Assembly: GCA_023436885.1 (NCBI GenBank)
Contig: JAEZHI010000047.1
Coordinates: 50,380-114,379, forward strand
Source: Pseudomonadota bacterium
Lineage (GTDB): Bacteria > Pseudomonadota > Alphaproteobacteria > Rhizobiales > Pleomorphomonadaceae
Direction: 5' to 3'
Length of the DNA stretch: 64,000 bases
Position 1 is the stretch's first letter, and each line of letters starts with the position of its first letter. Below the pieces are notes generated by a model that worked only from the letters and a program-made list of their open reading frames with translations, made no database searches and was not told where the DNA came from. Positions 1 to 9,419 of this stretch are shown here, in pieces. Position numbers and translations under genes: made by a program.

Positions 1-531
1 CAGACGCGAGTTCACCGTCAGGATGTCGAACACCGCATCATTGGCGACGCCGGCGGAGAACAGCTTCACCGCCGGAACGCGGATACCCTCCTGAAAGATC
101 TCGGTCGCCTCCGACGACATCGAACCCGGCACGTTGCCGCCAACGTCGTTCCAGTGGGCGATGTTGGCGGTCCAGGCAACGATGCGTCCGTCCGCAAAAA
201 CGGGCAGCGCCAGGATCATGTCGTTGAGATGGGTGACTCCGCCCCAATAGGGATCGTTGGTGGCGAAGAGATCGCCTGGCCGGATGGTCTCAACGGGGTG
301 CTTGTCGAGGATACGCTTTACCGCCTTGTCGAGAACGCCGACGAAGGCCGGGATGCCGGCGCCGGAGGCGGCGATCTCTCCGTCGGCGTCGCAGATGCCG
401 CTGCCAAGGTCGAGCACTTCATAGATGATGGCGCTCATCGACGTCTTGCGCTGGGCGGCGAACATTTCGTCGGCGACCGCCTCGAGGGCGTTCTGAATGA
501 TTTCGAAGGTAACCGGATCGAAGCCGCTCAT
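1..531 (-). CDS. Hydantoinase B / oxoprolinase beta family protein, partial (N-terminus only)
   Basis: The minus strand from an ATG at 531 reads open to the window edge (177 codons) and begins MSGFDPVTFEIIQNALEAVA. It continues with the HyuB hallmarks also seen in the complete neighbour at 1838-3556: a SAIIYEVLD segment, a GDLFATNDPYWGG segment and an EIFQEGIRVPAVKL segment. HyuB subunits work with HyuA in ATP-dependent opening of hydantoins, lactams or 5-oxoproline. The start codon overlaps the stop of the M20 gene (ATGA), so it is translationally coupled as the next gene of the operon. The C-terminal two thirds lie outside the window. Substrate cannot be told from sequence. Confidence 0.88.
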   Translation of the reverse strand, partial: MSGFDPVTFEIIQNALEAVADEMFAAQRKTSMSAIIYEVLDLGSGICDADGEIAASGAGIPAFVGVLDKAVKRILDKHPVETIRPGDLFATNDPYWGGVTHLNDMILALPVFADGRIVAWTANIAHWNDVGGNVPGSMSSEATEIFQEGIRVPAVKLFSAGVANDAVFDILTVNSRL

Positions 532-1826
532 GACTCTATGGCTTTCCTTTTTCGCAAACCGCACCATTCGGCGACAAAGAGAGCGATGACCTTGGTGGTC
601 TCCAGCATCGAGGCGAGGTCGGTTTTCTCAGCAGCGCTGTGGCTGCCCGATCCGCAGGAGCCGTAGCAGAGCGTCGGGATGTGATGATAATGGTCGAACT
701 GGCGAGCGTCGCTGGTAGCCGTCTGACTGAAACGCTCGAGCGGAGTGCCGAAGACCCGTTCGTGGACGCTTTCCAGCACGGCCTCCGCCTCGCTGCCCGG
801 CTGGAAGACATGGCCATCGGCCTGAAATCCGATCCAGGTGAGAGCAGGTGGGTCCGGCTGGCCGAGTGCGGCGGCGCAGTCGGCGACCGTCTTCAGCACG
901 CGCGACCTGACCGAAGCTAGGTCGTGGCCCGGCAGCACCGACAGGCGGCATTCGATCTCGCACCAGGCGGGCACCGAGCCCAGCCAGTCGCCACCATGGA
1001 TCTTGCCACAACTGAACTTGACTGGATTTTCGATGTGACGGAACCAGGGATCTGCCTTTGCCTCGACGTTGATGGTGTCGGCCAGCCGTTGCAACGCGGC
1101 AATGTAGTCGAAAGCGGAGAGGATGGCGCTGGCGCCGGCCTGAGCCTCGAGCACATGGACCGGTCGGCCAAGAATGCGGAGGCGAAACCACACCGAGCCG
1201 AGTTCGGCCCTGAGCAGCCGATTGTCCATTGCCTCCGGGATCAGGCAGGCGTCGGCCCGATAGCCGCGCACGATGGTCGACAGGGCACCGTTGCCGGTGC
1301 ATTCCTCCTCGCTGACCGTTTCGACGAAGACATCCGCCGCCGGCTCGAACCCGAGGTCGGCGAGCGCATCGAGGGCGAAGACCATGGCGGCAACGCCGAC
1401 CTTCATGTCGTTGGCGCCGCGACCGTACATGAAGCCGTCGCGGACGACCGGTTCAAACGGCGGTGACGCCCACTGCTCCAGCGGACCTGGAGGCACCACG
1501 TCGATATGGCCGCAGAGGATCAGACTACGGCCCTTGGGCGCCGCGACTTGATGGTGCGCCACGACCTGGATGGCTTTCGAATAGTCGACGTCGACGGCCG
1601 GCGAATAGCCGGGTTTGCCTTCGATCGGCACGTCGTCGAGACTATAGCGATCGACTTGCCAGCCCCGACCGGCAAATTCGCCGGCCAGCCAGTCCTGGCA
1701 GGCAGCCTCGTTGCCGCGCACCGAGGGGAAGCGAACCAGATCGGCAAGCCAGCCGATCTGACGCTCGCGATTCCCTTCGACGGCGGCGGAGATGGCGGCG
1801 AGGAGATCGCCTCGGGATTCCGACAC
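528..1826 (-). CDS. M20 family metallopeptidase (ArgE/DapE-type deacylase)
   Basis: 432 residues with a GTG start at 1826, preceded by a GAGGG ribosome site in the tail of the upstream hyuB gene. It is a cytoplasmic zinc aminoacylase/deacylase fold. The metal-site segments are visible: LILCGHIDVVPPG near residue 102 (His and Asp ligands), GRGANDMKVG near 135 (bridging Asp), and SEEECTGNG near 170 (catalytic Glu and Glu ligand). Length fits ArgE/DapE-related deacylases of about 420-435 residues. Lying between two HyuB genes, it probably hydrolyses the N-carbamoyl or N-acyl amino acid released by the ring-opening subunits. That role is inferred from context; the sequence alone only supports an amide hydrolase. 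Confidence 0.85.
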   Translation of the reverse strand: MSESRGDLLAAISAAVEGNRERQIGWLADLVRFPSVRGNEAACQDWLAGEFAGRGWQVDRYSLDDVPIEGKPGYSPAVDVDYSKAIQVVAHHQVAAPKGRSLILCGHIDVVPPGPLEQWASPPFEPVVRDGFMYGRGANDMKVGVAAMVFALDALADLGFEPAADVFVETVSEEECTGNGALSTIVRGYRADACLIPEAMDNRLLRAELGSVWFRLRILGRPVHVLEAQAGASAILSAFDYIAALQRLADTINVEAKADPWFRHIENPVKFSCGKIHGGDWLGSVPAWCEIECRLSVLPGHDLASVRSRVLKTVADCAAALGQPDPPALTWIGFQADGHVFQPGSEAEAVLESVHERVFGTPLERFSQTATSDARQFDHYHHIPTLCYGSCGSGSHSAAEKTDLASMLETTKVIALFVAEWCGLRKRKAIES

Positions 1827-1837
1827 GGTCGAGACCC

Positions 1838-3556
1838 TCAGAAGGCTTGCGGATAATGCTGGCGGGCGAACGCTTCCGAAATGTAGCCAGCTTTGAGATC
1901 GGCGAGCACGGCTTCCTTCGGTCGGGCCTTGGGATCGCCGTAGCCTCCCCCGCCGCCGGTGGTCAGTTCCAGCACGGCATCCTTCGGCACGGCGAACCGC
2001 GTGGTCTTGGGAATTGAGACATACCGGCCATCGGGGAAGCGTACCCCCACATCGTTCGGCACCGCGACACCACCCCCGGCAAGCCCCCAGGGATCATTCT
2101 TGGTGCGTTCGACGACGGTGGTGATGTAGATGTCCTCGGTCATGCGGAAGAAGAAGTCGACCCCAGCGCCACCGCGCCATTCGCCGGCACCGCCGCTGTC
2201 CTGTCTCAACGCCATGCGATCCATCAGCCAGGGGTTCTTGGCCTCCCACACCTCGATCGGCGAGAAGCGAGTCGCGCTTTCGGAGATATGCAGCATGGTG
2301 CCGCCGTCACCGCCCTTCCAGGCGCCCTGCCCGACCGGATGCGGCGAGCCATCGGCCCAAGGCTCGCCAGTCTTCTCACGCGTGCCCCACCAAACCACCG
2401 AGCAGATGCAGCCGCCGCTCTGCGCTGGAACGGCCTCCGGGATCGCCTCGGCAATCGCCTTGTAGATCACTTCGATCGCCTGGTCGGCCGGCCATCCGTA
2501 GAGGAAGCAGGGTGACGGAGGCAGCGGGTGGAACATGGTGCCCGGCCTTGTCACCACCTCGATCGGGCGGAAATGCCCCTCATGCGGGGCTTCTCCGTAA
2601 CCGGCGAGCATGGTGATGGCGACGCGAGCGCAGGAAATCGTCGAGGGTACCGGACAGTTGACCGGGCCGGGGCGGGCCTCCGGGGTGTTGCTGAAATCGA
2701 GGCGAACCGTGGAGCCCTCGACCTCGACGACGATCTCGAAGGGAATCCGCTCGTCGGAGATACCGTCGCTGTCCATCTCGCCGCGAGCGACATAGCGGCC
2801 GTCGGGGATCTTTTCGAAATAGGAACGGACGATGCGCTCGCCATGATCGAACATGTTTTCGATGGCGTTGCCAAACGCCTCGCGGCCAAAGCGCTCGACA
2901 ACCTCGCGAAAGGCCGTGGCGCCGACCCGGCAACCGACCACCTGGGCGTTGAGGTCACCGGCGACGAATTTCGGTACCCGGCTGTTGGCGACGACCATGC
3001 GGTAGATGTCGTCGTTGAGTTCGCCTTTTTTATAGATCTTGACGCCTGGATAGATCGTACCTTCCTGGAAGACGTCTATCGTGTCGGTGCAGTAGGGATC
3101 CTTGCCGGCAATGTCGAGCCAATGGCCCTTGATGGCGGTGTAGCCGATGAGCTCGCCATCATCGAGATAGACCGGGTTGACCACCGCCAGATCCTGCGGA
3201 TGCGAACCGGTTCCATAGGGCCAGTTGTACATGATCATGTCGCCGGGAAACAGGTTGTCCGTCCCGCCGACGTTCTTCACGGCCTCTTCGACGCAGAAAT
3301 TCAACGTGCCCATGAACATGGGCAAGCTCGGCGCCTGGGCGAGCAGGCGCATCTCGGGATCGTAGATGGCGACGGCGAAATCGAGCACCTCGTAGATCAC
3401 CGGCGAGAAAGCGGTACGCACCAGCGCCCGTTTCATCTGGTTGGCGGCCGAGTTGAGCGCGTGACGGACGACCTCGGTGGTAACCGGATCGGCAGCCGCG
3501 GGATCGCCGGTGCGAACGGCGCCAGCACGATGGAGAATGGTGTTGCTGGTCAACAT
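1838..3556 (-). CDS. Hydantoinase B / oxoprolinase beta subunit (HyuB)
   Basis: 572 residues from ATG 3556, which sits two bases after the hyuA stop. An in-frame extension to 3616 would run into hyuA and is not used. The protein carries the HyuB core: PVTTEVVRHALNSAA near the start, SPVIYEVLDFAVAIYD, GDMIMYNWPYGTGSHPQDL and a glycine-rich C-terminus with TTGGGGGYGDP, typical of the family. HyuB is the second catalytic component of ATP-dependent N-methylhydantoinase, acetophenone carboxylase and 5-oxoprolinase complexes. It pairs with the adjacent HyuA. A neighbouring oligopeptide-type importer and deacylase suggest a cyclic amide or peptide-derived substrate, which is inference. Confidence 0.9.
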   Translation of the reverse strand: MLTSNTILHRAGAVRTGDPAAADPVTTEVVRHALNSAANQMKRALVRTAFSPVIYEVLDFAVAIYDPEMRLLAQAPSLPMFMGTLNFCVEEAVKNVGGTDNLFPGDMIMYNWPYGTGSHPQDLAVVNPVYLDDGELIGYTAIKGHWLDIAGKDPYCTDTIDVFQEGTIYPGVKIYKKGELNDDIYRMVVANSRVPKFVAGDLNAQVVGCRVGATAFREVVERFGREAFGNAIENMFDHGERIVRSYFEKIPDGRYVARGEMDSDGISDERIPFEIVVEVEGSTVRLDFSNTPEARPGPVNCPVPSTISCARVAITMLAGYGEAPHEGHFRPIEVVTRPGTMFHPLPPSPCFLYGWPADQAIEVIYKAIAEAIPEAVPAQSGGCICSVVWWGTREKTGEPWADGSPHPVGQGAWKGGDGGTMLHISESATRFSPIEVWEAKNPWLMDRMALRQDSGGAGEWRGGAGVDFFFRMTEDIYITTVVERTKNDPWGLAGGGVAVPNDVGVRFPDGRYVSIPKTTRFAVPKDAVLELTTGGGGGYGDPKARPKEAVLADLKAGYISEAFARQHYPQAF

Positions 3557-3558
3557 GA

Positions 3559-5583
3559 TCAGGCGGCCTTGCGTTGGAGGACGAGTTCGCCGAAGCGACC
3601 GGTCGAGGCGGACCAACCGGCGTCGAGATACAGCGTGGCGGTGCTTTCGGTAACGATGGCCGGCCCTTCGAAACCCTGGCCGATGGACGCGCGTGGAACG
3701 ACGCGGAAGGCCATCCGCCGTTTCTCGGTAAAGGAATAGGCGTCGACCGTTTCCTCATCCACATCCTTGGCGGCTGTGGCAGCGGACGTGGCTCCGCGGC
3801 GGGGCAGCGGCGCGCGCTCGGAAGCGCGGATGGAGACGATCTCGACGACGCCAGGCAAAACAGCGTCGAAGCTGCGGCGGTATTCCTCGGCGAAGACGGC
3901 ACCGATTTCGGTGGCGGACGAGGCGAACCGGCTGCCGGCGATCGGGACCTCGATCGACAACCAGTGTTCCTGCCCCTTGTAGCGGAGGTCGAGACGGGCG
4001 CTCTTGACCGTTTCGGGAGCCCCGTGGCCGCCGCGAGCGGCGATCTCGCCGAACAGCTCGGCGAGGAGATCGCTCGCCGTTGCGACGCCGGCATCGTCGA
4101 GATCCATGATCCGGGTACGGGCGGCGGACTGCACCATATCGGCGCCGAGCAACCCCCAGGCGGAGAAATTGCCGGCGAGCGGCGGCACGACGATCTTGGT
4201 CATTCCCAGTTCTTCGGCCAGCAATGTCGCCATCATCGGTCCTGCACCGCCGAAGGGCAGCAGCACCATCGTGCGCGGATCGAGACCCTGCTCGACCGAA
4301 ACCTCGCGCATGGCATTGGCCATGGACGAAGCGGCGATCCGCAACACGCCGATGGCCGTGGCCTCGACGGTCTGGCCGATGGCTGCGGCAACGGGAGCGA
4401 TTGCCGCTTCGGCCTTGCCGAAATCGAGCGTGATACCGGAGGCAAGCCTTCCCGGCCCCAACATGCCGAGGAAGGCGGCGGCATCGGTTGTCGCGGGCTC
4501 CGTGCCGCCCTTGCCGTAGCAGGCAGGTCCCGGTGCGGCGCCAGAGCTGCGCGGACCAACCCGCATCAGCCCGCCAACGTCGATATGGGCGATGGACCCG
4601 CCGCCGGAGCCGATGGACCGCACGTCCACCCATGACGTCTGGATCGGCATGTTGTCGATCGTGCCTTCGTAAAGCACCTGCGGCTCGCCATTCAGGATCA
4701 GCGCGGTATCGAAGCTGGTACCGCCCACGTCGGCGGTGATCAGCGCTTCGATACCGAGCATCTTGGCCACCTCGCTGGCACCTTGGGCGCCGGCAACCGG
4801 CCCCGACATGATGGTTTCGAACGGGCGCTCCTCGGCCTCGCCGAAGGTCATCGAGCCACTGCCCGAGCGGGTGATCAGCGACGTGCCGCGAAAGCCAATC
4901 TCGCGCAGGCTGGCATCGAGACGCTTGAGATAGCTCGACATGCGAGCACGGACGAAGGCGTCGATCACCGTGGTCGAGGTACGCTCGTATTCGCGATACT
5001 CGCCGGAAATACGATGCGATAGCGAAAGGCCGCCGGCAAAGCCACAATCGCGGGCGATGGCCTCGATACGCGCTTCATGGACCGGATTGGCATAGGCGTT
5101 GATGAGGCAGATGGCGATACTGTCGACACCTTCTGCCATCAGCGTTGTGACCGCCTCACGCACGGTCGCCTCGTCGAGCGATCGATAAATGTCTCCGTCG
5201 GCGCGTATGCGCTCGTCAACCTCGAGACGGAGATGGCGCGGCACCAGGGGTTCCGGCTGCTTCCAGAACAGATTGTACATCTCGGCGCGGTCGCCGCGGC
5301 GGATTTCGAGAACATCCCGAAAGCCTTTGGTGGTAATGAGACCAACCTTGGCGCCACGACGCTCAAGAAGCGCGTTGAGGCCCACGGTGGTGCCATGGAG
5401 AAAGAACTCCGCCCGCTCGATCACCCGGCGCGGCACGCATTGCCGCACGGCGTCGATGACGCCTATGTCAGGGGAAGCGGGGACGGTTGGAACCTTGCCC
5501 TCGACCGTCTGGCCGGTTTCCTCGTCGTAGTAGACGAGGTCGGTGAAGGTTCCACCGATATCGACTCCAATGCGTGTCGCCAT
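3559..5583 (-). CDS. Hydantoinase A / oxoprolinase alpha subunit (HyuA)
   Basis: 674 residues; ATG at 5583 with AGGA upstream. The ASKHA-type nucleotide-binding motif GVDIGGTFTDLV is at residues 6-17, and a second phosphate loop ADVGGTSFDTAL lies near 285. SIGSGGGSIAHID and PGPACYGKGG, both conserved in HyuA, follow. The subunit binds and hydrolyses ATP to activate the ring carbonyl, handing the substrate to HyuB, encoded next. Cytoplasmic. Within the family, sequence does not separate N-methylhydantoinase, 5-oxoprolinase and acetone or acetophenone carboxylase; the lack of a gamma subunit gene nearby argues against acetone carboxylase. Confidence 0.9.
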   Translation of the reverse strand: MATRIGVDIGGTFTDLVYYDEETGQTVEGKVPTVPASPDIGVIDAVRQCVPRRVIERAEFFLHGTTVGLNALLERRGAKVGLITTKGFRDVLEIRRGDRAEMYNLFWKQPEPLVPRHLRLEVDERIRADGDIYRSLDEATVREAVTTLMAEGVDSIAICLINAYANPVHEARIEAIARDCGFAGGLSLSHRISGEYREYERTSTTVIDAFVRARMSSYLKRLDASLREIGFRGTSLITRSGSGSMTFGEAEERPFETIMSGPVAGAQGASEVAKMLGIEALITADVGGTSFDTALILNGEPQVLYEGTIDNMPIQTSWVDVRSIGSGGGSIAHIDVGGLMRVGPRSSGAAPGPACYGKGGTEPATTDAAAFLGMLGPGRLASGITLDFGKAEAAIAPVAAAIGQTVEATAIGVLRIAASSMANAMREVSVEQGLDPRTMVLLPFGGAGPMMATLLAEELGMTKIVVPPLAGNFSAWGLLGADMVQSAARTRIMDLDDAGVATASDLLAELFGEIAARGGHGAPETVKSARLDLRYKGQEHWLSIEVPIAGSRFASSATEIGAVFAEEYRRSFDAVLPGVVEIVSIRASERAPLPRRGATSAATAAKDVDEETVDAYSFTEKRRMAFRVVPRASIGQGFEGPAIVTESTATLYLDAGWSASTGRFGELVLQRKAA

Positions 5584-5668
5584 GACTGGGTCCTAATGGT
5601 TAGCCGGGGATCGGATGCCCCCGTGAGGCCGAGCGAAGGTCCGAGCCCCGTGGGCGTCGGACCAATGA

Positions 5669-6496
5669 TCATTGCCGAATACCGGACGGGTTGGAGGCAG
5701 AGGCGCGGATGGCGTCGCGCAAGCGGGCCTCCTCTTCGGTGACGACCGGCACCGCACCGATGAGACGCCGGGTATAGTCATGACGGGGGGCGGCGAAGAC
5801 CTCTTCAACGCTGCCGCTCTCGACCATATGGCCGCTTTGGAACACGCTCACCGTGGTCGCGATGGCGCGCACCACGGCAAGATCATGCGTGATGAACAGA
5901 TAGGTGAGTCCGCGCTCGACCCGCAGGCGCTCGAGCAGCTGCAGCACGCGCGCCTGCACCAGCACGTCGAGCGCCGAGGTTGGCTCGTCGAGCACGATCA
6001 ATTCGGGCTCGCAGGCGATCGCCCGCGCGATCGCCACGCGCTGCCGCTGGCCGCCAGAGAGGCTTCGCGGCGAGCGGCGCGCATAATCCGCCTCCAGTCC
6101 CACTTCGTCGAGCAGCGAAGCAACGCGAGACGGACGCTCCGAGGATGGACCGATGCCGTGCACGTCGAGCGGCAGACGGATGCTCGCACCGATGCTGCGC
6201 CGGGGATTGAGCGCGGACAGGGGGTTTTGCTGCACCAGTTGGAGGGCGCGGCGGTGCTCGGTCTCGCGTGTCGCCGGCAAGGGCACGCCATTGAAGCGGA
6301 TCTCGCCATTGGTCGGCCGGGTGAGGCCGAGAACGAGATTGGCCAGCGTCGTCTTGCCCGATCCGCTTTCGCCGACAATGGCGTGGCAGCCCCGCCGTTC
6401 GAAAGCGAGCGAGACGCCCTCCAGGGCGACCACACGGTTGCCATCGGCCTCGAAGGTCTTGCCCAAACCGCGAAACTCAAGGATCGGCTCGCTCAT
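5669..6496 (-). CDS. Oligopeptide-type ABC transporter ATP-binding protein (DppF/OppF-like)
   Basis: 275 residues from ATG 6496, which overlaps the stop of the partner ATPase gene (ATGA). Walker A GESGSGKTT is near residue 41, signature LSGGQRQRVAIARAIA near 146, Walker B LIVLDEPTSALDV near 165, followed by the H-loop TYLFITHDLAV. It is the second of two ATPases powering the importer encoded at 6493-11018. Unlike many DppF proteins it lacks an extended C-terminal oligopeptide-binding tail with a cysteine cluster, consistent with its short length. Confidence 0.92.
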   Translation of the reverse strand: MSEPILEFRGLGKTFEADGNRVVALEGVSLAFERRGCHAIVGESGSGKTTLANLVLGLTRPTNGEIRFNGVPLPATRETEHRRALQLVQQNPLSALNPRRSIGASIRLPLDVHGIGPSSERPSRVASLLDEVGLEADYARRSPRSLSGGQRQRVAIARAIACEPELIVLDEPTSALDVLVQARVLQLLERLRVERGLTYLFITHDLAVVRAIATTVSVFQSGHMVESGSVEEVFAAPRHDYTRRLIGAVPVVTEEEARLRDAIRASASNPSGIRQ

Positions 6497-7380
6497 GGCT
6501 GCATCTCCCAAGGCTCGCCACAGCCCTCATGCACGATCAGCGGATTCTCGAAATCGGGACTGCGTTCGGGCAGATCCGGCAGCCCGCTCCCGGAAATCTT
6601 GGGAATGGCCGCCAACAAGGCGCGCGTGTAGGGATGGCGCGGATCGGAGAACAGTTGCCCCGTCGTGGCATGCTCGACGATGCGGCCGCGATAGATCACG
6701 TAGACGCGGTCTGCAAATTCGCGCACCACGCCGAGATTGTGCGAGATCAGGAGCACGGCGGTACCGCGCGTGGCGGCGAGATCGCGCATCAACTCCAGCG
6801 TCTGAGCCTGAACCGTCACGTCAAGCGCCGTTCCCGGCTCGTCGGCGATGAGCAGCGCCGGGCGGTTGGCCAGCGCCATGGCAATCATGACGCGCTGGTT
6901 CATGCCGCCCGACAGCTGGAAAGCATAGGAATTGAGCGCCCGTGCCGGGCCCGGAATGCTGACCTCGGCCAGCGCGGCTTCGGCACGGGCGTCCGCGTCG
7001 CGATCGGACAGCGCCGGCTCGGCAACGCGCAGAACCTCGCGAAACTGGCCGCGGATGCGAAAGATCGGGTTCAGCGCCGAGGTCGGATCCTGGAAGATCA
7101 TGGCGACGCGTCGGCCGCGCAGGCGACGGATGTCGCGGCCGCCGGCAGCCGCCTCGACGCCATCGACGCGGATGGAACCGGCGACCTCGACATTGCCGGC
7201 GTCCTGGAGCAGCCCCATGGCGAGGCGGGCGGTAACCGATTTGCCGGAGCCGGATTCACCCACCAATGCAACCTTTTCGCCGGCTCGGACGTGCAACGAA
7301 ATGCTGTGGAGCACCTTCGATCGGCGCCAGCGGCCAAAGGTCAATTCCAGATCGCGGATGGACAGAACGGGTTCCATCAT
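6493..7380 (-). CDS. Oligopeptide-type ABC transporter ATP-binding protein (DppD/OppD-like)
   Basis: 295 residues. The ATG at 7380 (tandem ATG at 7377) immediately follows the stop of the permease gene; the longer in-frame reading to 7527 overlaps that permease and starts with non-homologous sequence. Walker A GESGSGKSVTA near residue 41, signature LSGGMNQRVMIAMALA near 150, Walker B LLIADEPGTALDV and H-loop LISHNLGV are present. The C-terminal HPYTRALLAAIPKISG region with FENPLIVHEGCG is the oligopeptide/dipeptide transporter C-terminal domain. First ATPase of the transporter, coupled to the next gene. Confidence 0.92.
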   Translation of the reverse strand: MMEPVLSIRDLELTFGRWRRSKVLHSISLHVRAGEKVALVGESGSGKSVTARLAMGLLQDAGNVEVAGSIRVDGVEAAAGGRDIRRLRGRRVAMIFQDPTSALNPIFRIRGQFREVLRVAEPALSDRDADARAEAALAEVSIPGPARALNSYAFQLSGGMNQRVMIAMALANRPALLIADEPGTALDVTVQAQTLELMRDLAATRGTAVLLISHNLGVVREFADRVYVIYRGRIVEHATTGQLFSDPRHPYTRALLAAIPKISGSGLPDLPERSPDFENPLIVHEGCGEPWEMQP

Positions 7381-7381
7381 C

Positions 7382-8257
7382 TCAGCCCTCCGCCTCGAAC
7401 GCTTCGCGCAAGCCGTCGCCCAAGAGGTTGAACCCGAGGACGATGACGAGAATGGCGACGGCCGGCCAGACGGTGAGCCACCAGGAACTGGGCATGTATT
7501 TCGCGCCCTCGGCAACCATCGAGCCAAGATCGGGCGTCGGCGGCTGTACGCCGAGGCCGAGGAAGGACAGCGACGATGCCATGAGGATGACGAAGCCGAC
7601 GTCGAGCGTCATCTTGGTGACGATTGACGGCAGGCAGTTGGGCAGGATCTCGCGGAAGATGATATGGGACGTCGAGGCCCCGATGGTCTCGGCGGCGAGC
7701 ACGTAGCCTTCGTTCGCCTCGGCTCGCGTCACGTTGTAGACGAGGCGCGCGTACCAAGGCCACCACATGGCGGTGATCGCCAGCATGCCGTTGAGAAGCG
7801 TCGGTTCCAGGAAGCCCATGATGGCCATGGCGAGAACCAGAGGCGGGACGGCGAGGAAAACGTCGGTGACGCGCATCAGCGCGTAGTCGACCCAGCCACC
7901 CTTGTAGCCGGCGAGAAGACCGACCACGACGCCGATCGGCGTGGCGATGGACAGCACCACAACGGCCATGATCAGCGCCAGCTGATAGCCGTAGACGATA
8001 CGGGTGAACAGATCGCGCCCCATGGTATCGGTGCCGAACCAATAGGTGCCGTCTGGCGCAGCATTCATCGAGGCGAAGTCACCGACGGGACCGACATGCT
8101 CGGGATATGGCGTGAGAACATCGGCGAAGATCGACAGAACCAGGATCACCACGACGATCAGCAGGCCCATCACCGACAGCGGGTTGGAGAAGAAGGTGCT
8201 CCAGACCTTGGACGACGGCAGGCGAGCAAAACTTGGGAGAGAAGGACGCCGGGCCAT
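7382..8257 (-). CDS. Oligopeptide-type ABC transporter permease (DppC-like)
   Basis: 291 residues with a cytoplasmic N-terminus followed by one long hydrophobic segment (PLSVMGLLIVVVILVLSIFADVL region), a periplasmic loop containing YWFGTDTMGRDLF, and then five further membrane segments. GTDTMGRD is the classic DppC/OppC periplasmic signature. The cytoplasmic EAA loop, which docks the ATPases, is around AAETIGASTSHIIFREILPN. It pairs with the DppB-like permease, whose gene ends three bases upstream. Confidence 0.92.
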   Translation of the reverse strand: MARRPSLPSFARLPSSKVWSTFFSNPLSVMGLLIVVVILVLSIFADVLTPYPEHVGPVGDFASMNAAPDGTYWFGTDTMGRDLFTRIVYGYQLALIMAVVVLSIATPIGVVVGLLAGYKGGWVDYALMRVTDVFLAVPPLVLAMAIMGFLEPTLLNGMLAITAMWWPWYARLVYNVTRAEANEGYVLAAETIGASTSHIIFREILPNCLPSIVTKMTLDVGFVILMASSLSFLGLGVQPPTPDLGSMVAEGAKYMPSSWWLTVWPAVAILVIVLGFNLLGDGLREAFEAEG

Positions 8258-8260
8258 ATC

Positions 8261-9283
8261 TCAGTGCCTTCTCGACGACAGGCGGATGCGCGGATTGACG
8301 ACGGTGACCAGGATATCGACGACGATATTCATGATCAGGAAGGCCGCGGCGATGATCAGCACCGTGCCGACGATGGCATCGAGGTCCTTGCGCAGGATGA
8401 CGTCGACGCCGTAGCGGCTGAGACCCGGCCAGCCGAATACCTTCTCGACCAGAAAGGCATTGCCCAGCAGCGCGGCGAACTCGAGACCGAGGATGGTGAG
8501 CGTCGGAATGAAGGCGGGCGCGAAGGCATAACGGCTGGCGACGCGCCAGGGGCGGAAGCCATAGGCCTGGGCCATCTCGATATAAGGCTTGCCGTAGACT
8601 TCGATCATGTTGGAACGGGTCAGGCGCGCCACCTGCCCCATACCGCCGAGAGCCAGCGCCACTGCCGGCAGGATGAGATGATGCAGCGCATCGGCAAACG
8701 CCACGAGGTTGCCGGAAAGCAGGCTGTCGAGCAGGTAGAAACCGGTCACTGTCGGCGGGACGGGAGTCGCGTCGAGCAGTCGCCCTTCGATGGGAAAAAT
8801 CGGCCAGAAATATCCGAAGACGAGCTGGAGGATAACGCCCCAGACGAATGCCGGCGTACAGACGCCCAGAAGGGCCACGATCCGCCCGACATGATCGATG
8901 AACCGTCCGCGAAAATGGGCCGAAATCGCGCCGATCGGCAGGCCAAACAGCGCCATGATCAGACCCGAAACCACCACGAGTTCGAGCGTCGCCGGCAGGA
9001 ACTGGGCGATATCGGTCGACACCGGCCGATTGGTGAACAGCGACTTGCCGATGTCACCATGCGACAACGCTTTGACGAACTCCCAATACTGGACCGGTAT
9101 CGGCTCATCGAGATGACGGTCGGCCCTGAGGGCAGCCACCTGTTCGGCGGAGGCATTGGCTCCGAGAGCAATGCGAGCCGGATCACCGGGCATCACCCTG
9201 GCCACGGCAAAGATGAGGATGGAGATGCCGACCATGACGATCAGCGACGCCTTGAGGCGCGAATAGAGGGTCTTCCAGATCAT
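8261..9283 (-). CDS. Oligopeptide-type ABC transporter permease (DppB-like)
   Basis: 340 residues; begins with a membrane segment (SLIVMVGISILIFAVARVMPGDPARIALG), as in all DppB/OppB proteins, where MPGDP marks the start of the large periplasmic loop. Further membrane helices follow, with the EAA loop around AQAYGFRPWRVASRYAFAPA. It is slightly longer than average because the periplasmic region includes GRLLDATPVPPTVTG, which may contribute to substrate docking. Located 136 bases after the binding-protein gene, with a hairpin in the gap, so it is probably expressed at a lower level than the binding protein. Confidence 0.92.
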   Translation of the reverse strand: MIWKTLYSRLKASLIVMVGISILIFAVARVMPGDPARIALGANASAEQVAALRADRHLDEPIPVQYWEFVKALSHGDIGKSLFTNRPVSTDIAQFLPATLELVVVSGLIMALFGLPIGAISAHFRGRFIDHVGRIVALLGVCTPAFVWGVILQLVFGYFWPIFPIEGRLLDATPVPPTVTGFYLLDSLLSGNLVAFADALHHLILPAVALALGGMGQVARLTRSNMIEVYGKPYIEMAQAYGFRPWRVASRYAFAPAFIPTLTILGLEFAALLGNAFLVEKVFGWPGLSRYGVDVILRKDLDAIVGTVLIIAAAFLIMNIVVDILVTVVNPRIRLSSRRH

Positions 9284-9392
9284 GTGATCGCCACCACCTT
9301 GCGACGCGAGACGCCGGTACGTCGCGGAGGGATTCCCAGCCGCGCCGCTTCCGCGGCACGGGACGCTGCCCGCACCGCGATATCGGAGAAGG

Positions 9393-9415
9393 CCGCCGGA
9401 CCGGTGGTCCGGCGG
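9393..9415 (-). terminator. Intergenic hairpin between binding-protein and permease genes
   Basis: A perfect 10-bp inverted repeat, CCGCCGGACC / GGTCCGGCGG, with a 3-base loop, starts five bases after the stop codon of the binding-protein gene in transcript orientation. No T-tract follows it, so it is more likely an mRNA-stabilising or partial-attenuation structure than a full terminator. Such hairpins are commonly placed after binding-protein genes in ABC operons and raise the ratio of binding protein to membrane components. The rest of the 136-base gap (9284-9419) holds nothing else I can identify. Confidence 0.6.
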
Positions 9416-9419
9416 ACCG

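Noticed and set aside
1838..5583. Acetone/acetophenone carboxylase assignment for the HyuA/HyuB pair
   Set aside because: No gamma-subunit gene is nearby and the context is a peptide-type importer with an amide hydrolase, which fits hydantoinase or oxoprolinase better.
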